This document shows positions 61,679-64,000 of a stretch of 64,000 nucleotides of DNA, in pieces; the first letter of the stretch is position 1, and each line of letters opens with the position of its first letter. The notes beneath the pieces were generated by a model. The model saw only the letters and a program-made list of their open reading frames with translations. It did not search any database and was not told the DNA's origin. The position numbers and the translations under genes are program-made. Origin of the DNA: Candidatus Lachnocurva vaginae (lineage in GTDB: Bacteria; Bacillota; Clostridia; Lachnospirales; Lachnospiraceae); assembly GCA_011082265.1 (NCBI GenBank), contig CP049781.1:1585643-1649642 (forward strand), read 5' to 3'.

Positions 61679-62956
61679 TTATTTTTTAGAATTTTTATGA
61701 TTAAATTCATTTACTATATTAGCTTTTGATGCAAGTGAACCCTTCTTAAAATTAGTTTCCTTGTATTCAAAAGAATTTTTACTATTATCTTTATTATTTA
61801 TATTAGCTTTTGAAGACATTGTTTTTTTTGTATTTATATTTGCTGCATTATAAATCTGAGCTCGTCTTATACCTCTTTTTTCTTTCTTCTTTGCAGCTTT
61901 CTCTTTATTTTTTTCAATTATAGCGTCAAGATCAATATTTTTAAACTTATTATTTAAGTAATACATCTGAAGTGTACGAACAACTGCACCCATAATCCAA
62001 TAAATAACAAGACCTACAGGAACTGAAAATGCAAATATAAATGACATAAAAGGCATAAGTACATTCATCATTTTCATCTGTTTCATCATAGGATCATCAG
62101 CATTAGCTGCATTTGTTACCTGAGAAACTCTCATGTTCCATACTTGTGATAAGTAAGAAAAAATAGGTAGTAAAAATACTAATAAAACCATTAAAAATGC
62201 ATGATTTTTAATGCTAATTTTCATAAGATTCCACGGTGTATCGGAAATATTTATTCCGAATAAATAGTTAACCGAATGAAGATTTTGTCTTGTTTTTTCT
62301 ATTGTAGAAGAAAGATCTGGAAAAAATTTGTTTGAAGAAAGATTTTCCCAACCTTTATCAGATAATTTGTATAAGAAATCAATTATATAATTTTTTTCTA
62401 CAAGATTACCCTTACCTGTAAAATTAACTTTTAGTCCCGATATTTTATTTATTTTGTATAAATTATCCAAAATATGTGGATAATTATCGGTTTTTACTAT
62501 ACCATCTACAAGATTTGAAAATATTCCTTTTATTGAAAATATATATCCTGGAATATTAAAGAATACTCTATAAAGAGCAAAAAGAATAGGCATCTGAATT
62601 GCTGCTTGAATACAGCTTCCAACAGGAGAAACTCCATATTTATCATAAACACTTTGTGTTTCTTCTTGCATTGCCATTCTTGAATTCTGATCTGTTTTTC
62701 CTTTGTATTTTTTCTGAATTGCTTTAATTTCTGGATTCATCTTTTGAGATAAAACCGAAAATTTCTGCTGACGATATGTTAAAGGATACAAACATATATA
62801 TACAAATATTGTAAAAAGTACTATTGTAAGTGCTACATTATTTATATGAAGAACCTCTGATTGAAATATATAAATAAGGTTCATCAAATATCCTAGACCT
62901 TTTGCTATAGGTCCTAAAAATCTACCGTTACTTGCGGTTAAAAACATTAATTTCAA
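61679..62956 (-). CDS. yidC: Membrane protein insertase YidC
   Basis: The TTG at 62956 has GGAGG eight bases upstream and overlaps the yidD stop. 425 residues, five membrane helices. The hydrophilic-groove Arg lies in QMPILFALYRVFFN and a conserved loop reads LTYRQQKFSVLSQKMNPEIK. An extra soluble segment of about 90 residues sits between TM2 and TM3 (around 140-235). The C-terminus is a long basic tail (about 340-425) that probably touches the ribosome. It inserts membrane proteins alone or with SecYEG. Confidence 0.93.
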   Translation of the reverse strand: MKLMFLTASNGRFLGPIAKGLGYLMNLIYIFQSEVLHINNVALTIVLFTIFVYICLYPLTYRQQKFSVLSQKMNPEIKAIQKKYKGKTDQNSRMAMQEETQSVYDKYGVSPVGSCIQAAIQMPILFALYRVFFNIPGYIFSIKGIFSNLVDGIVKTDNYPHILDNLYKINKISGLKVNFTGKGNLVEKNYIIDFLYKLSDKGWENLSSNKFFPDLSSTIEKTRQNLHSVNYLFGINISDTPWNLMKISIKNHAFLMVLLVFLLPIFSYLSQVWNMRVSQVTNAANADDPMMKQMKMMNVLMPFMSFIFAFSVPVGLVIYWIMGAVVRTLQMYYLNNKFKNIDLDAIIEKNKEKAAKKKEKRGIRRAQIYNAANINTKKTMSSKANINNKDNSKNSFEYKETNFKKGSLASKANIVNEFNHKNSKK

Positions 62957-63198
62957 AATTTAGACCTCCGAATACGAGATTTTTTATCCGGAACAGGATC
63001 ATAACCTCCATGAGAAAAAGGATTACACCTTAAAACTCTCCAAAGGGTAAGTACTGTGCCCTTTATTATCCCAAACTTCTCAATTGCTTCAAGTCCGTAG
63101 GTAGAACATGTTGGAAAATAAGGACATTTTGTAACCTTAAATGGAGAAATGTTCTTTCTATAAAATTTTATTAAAAAAATAACCATTTTTTTTAACAT
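62953..63198 (-). CDS. yidD: Membrane protein insertion factor YidD
   Basis: 81 residues. KFYRKNISPFKVTKCPYFPT then CSTYGLEAIEKFG and LRCNPFSHGGYDPVP are the full YidD (DUF37) signature. It helps YidC insert proteins. It sits between rnpA and yidC with four-base coupling to yidC (TTGA). Confidence 0.96.
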   Translation of the reverse strand: MLKKMVIFLIKFYRKNISPFKVTKCPYFPTCSTYGLEAIEKFGIIKGTVLTLWRVLRCNPFSHGGYDPVPDKKSRIRRSKF

Positions 63199-63201
63199 AT
63201 T

Positions 63202-63540
63202 CTACCCTCGGATTAATTTATGAAGATTTGCAAGATAAAGAAGTGATTTTTCTATTGCTTTAAAATTAGAATTCTTAGCTCTCTTTCTTACAACGACTAC
63301 AATGTCAAATCCATTTTTGAACATCTCTTCATTTAGTCGATAGCTCTCTCTTATCAGTCTCGCCAAATGATGCCTTACTACACTATTTCCAACTTTTTTA
63401 CTTATAGATATTCCTATTCTATTAAAATCTCTATTATTTCCTATTATATATAGAACTAAATTATTATCAGCAAAACTTTTTCCATGAGTATAAACATAAG
63501 AAAAGTCTTTTGTTTTCTTTAATGAATCGCTAAATTTCAA
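63202..63540 (-). CDS. rnpA: Ribonuclease P protein component
   Basis: 112 residues. The conserved RNR-type motif reads NSVVRHHLARLIRESYRL, and DFSYVYTHGKSFADNNLVLY starts the fold. It binds RNase P RNA and helps it recognise pre-tRNA leaders. The product is basic, as expected. It lies 3 bases before yidD and 72 bases after rpmH, with an attenuating hairpin between. Confidence 0.96.
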   Translation of the reverse strand: MKFSDSLKKTKDFSYVYTHGKSFADNNLVLYIIGNNRDFNRIGISISKKVGNSVVRHHLARLIRESYRLNEEMFKNGFDIVVVVRKRAKNSNFKAIEKSLLYLANLHKLIRG

Positions 63541-63570
63541 TATAAAATCCTCTTATATAATAAAAAACAG

Positions 63571-63603
63571 TAAAAAAGAAGAAAAGACCACAAACCTGTG
63601 GCC
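63571..63603 (-). terminator. Partial terminator between rpmH and rnpA
   Basis: GGCCACA and TGTGGTC (one G-T pair) form a 7-bp stem with a short loop. On the minus strand TTTTCTTCTTTTTT follows. It could reduce read-through so that rpmH is made in excess of rnpA. Confidence 0.75.
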
Positions 63604-63612
63604 ATGCGCAAA

Positions 63613-63747
63613 CTAAACTGTTAAATTTTTTCTTCCCTTAGCTCGTCTTGCTGCAAGAACTTTTCTACCACCAGCTGTTCTCATTCTTGAACGAAAACCG
63701 TGTACCTTGTATCTCTGCCTACGTTTAGGCTGATATGTCATTTTCAT
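63613..63747 (-). CDS. rpmH: 50S ribosomal protein L34
   Basis: 44 residues, highly basic, opening MKMTYQPKRRQRYKVHGFRS and ending GRKNLTV, a complete L34. GAGGAGG lies 9 bases before the ATG at 63747; the second ATG (63741) is less well spaced. This gene is classically adjacent to dnaA at the origin. Too short for many gene finders. Confidence 0.97.
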   Translation of the reverse strand: MKMTYQPKRRQRYKVHGFRSRMRTAGGRKVLAARRAKGRKNLTV

Positions 63748-63788
63748 TACATAAACCTCCTCTATTTTAAATTATAAAATCCTTAGTA

Positions 63789-63816
63789 ATTATAACAGAG
63801 AAGTTGATAATGTCAA
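63789..63816 (-). promoter_or_regulatory. Consensus promoter of rpmH
   Basis: On the minus strand TTGACA (63816-63811), a 16-base spacer and TATAAT (63794-63789). Both boxes are perfect, as expected for a ribosomal protein gene. Confidence 0.85.
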
Positions 63817-63872
63817 TAAAAAAGCTTTGTCTTTTATTAACAAATTAATTAACAATGTTTATAAATTATTAT

Positions 63873-63881
63873 TTATCCACG
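63873..63881 (+). promoter_or_regulatory. DnaA box-like site
   Basis: TTATCCACG, one mismatch from TTATCCACA. Confidence 0.6.
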
Positions 63882-63906
63882 TTTATTAAATTTTATCAAA
63901 TATATT

Positions 63907-63915
63907 TGTTGATAA
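63907..63915 (-). promoter_or_regulatory. DnaA box-like site, reverse
   Basis: The minus strand reads TTATCAACA, one mismatch from TTATCCACA. Confidence 0.45.
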
Positions 63916-63926
63916 CTTGATTTTTA

Positions 63927-63955
63927 TTGAAAGAATATGAGATTTAGTATATTAT
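63927..63955 (+). promoter_or_regulatory. Promoter reading out toward dnaA
   Basis: TTGAAA (63927-63932), 17-base spacer, TATTAT (63950-63955), about 45 bases before the end of the window. Confidence 0.75.
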
Positions 63956-64000
63956 AGATTAGTCGAAGTTTGTAATTTTTTATTTTTTTAGGAGTAATAG

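Larger units (their letters stand above)
63748..64000. other. Origin-side region between rpmH and dnaA
   Basis: 253 AT-rich bases with divergent promoters for rpmH and a gene starting just past the window, expected to be dnaA: the final bases give AGGAG followed by TAATAG. It includes two DnaA-box-like sites. The main cluster of boxes is likely elsewhere, possibly after dnaA. Confidence 0.7.

Overview
The window is AT-rich Gram-positive (Firmicutes) chromosome ending at the replication origin. The right end has the order rpmH-rnpA-yidD-yidC-jag-mnmE-mnmG-rsmG-parA-parB, two perfect parS sites, and a strong outward promoter with a ribosome site at the last bases, where dnaA should start just past the window. 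The DUF4446- and DUF3881-like genes beside parB, the flagellin type, the Tad pilus and the low GC suggest a motile anaerobic Lachnospiraceae-type clostridium. That placement is inferred; the genus cannot be read from the sequence.

Layout. 1-5422: a Tad/Flp pilus operon on the minus strand (prepilin peptidase, TadZ-like, TadA ATPase, TadB, TadC, a 54-residue Flp-like pilin, and a TadE/G-like protein cut by the window edge). 5562-10684: a flagellin operon (1027-residue FliK-like protein, flagellin, FliS) behind a sigma-28-type promoter. 10788-14817: recR-ybaB-dnaX-pepD. 14976-15688: tRNA-Ser and a GreA-like factor on the plus strand. 15858-25165: a long minus-strand operon carrying Sua5, an LMW-phosphatase homologue without its catalytic Cys, dCMP deaminase, and a complete F-type ATP synthase whose c subunit has a Na+-binding signature. 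25284-28471: a GH18 protein, an unexplained 725-base gap, and mecA. 28645-34107: gdpP-rplI-dnaB and nhaC. 34172-40936: rpsF-ssb-rpsR, a sirtuin, and the rsmI-trmN6-ricT-holB-yaaR cluster ending in a guanylate-kinase-like gene.

41028-50780 is the accessory stretch. It contains an AbiE-like pair with four tandem 36-37-base repeats between the genes, an ArgR-like regulator with trmB, a serine-degradation operon (sdaAB-sdaAA) with two near-identical symporter genes, a small hydrophobic peptide gene, and a decayed prophage or integrative-element remnant (frameshifted S24 repressor plus an integrase with a substituted catalytic Arg) beside tRNA-Lys. 50852-64000 is origin-proximal core sequence with one unusual repeat-rich membrane protein.

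Sodium is a recurring theme: a Na+-type ATP synthase, an NhaC antiporter and two likely Na+-coupled symporters. The least explained items are the AbiE-like locus, the FliK-like protein ahead of flagellin, the 613-residue protein with two FliM-like peptides, and the 38-residue membrane peptide.
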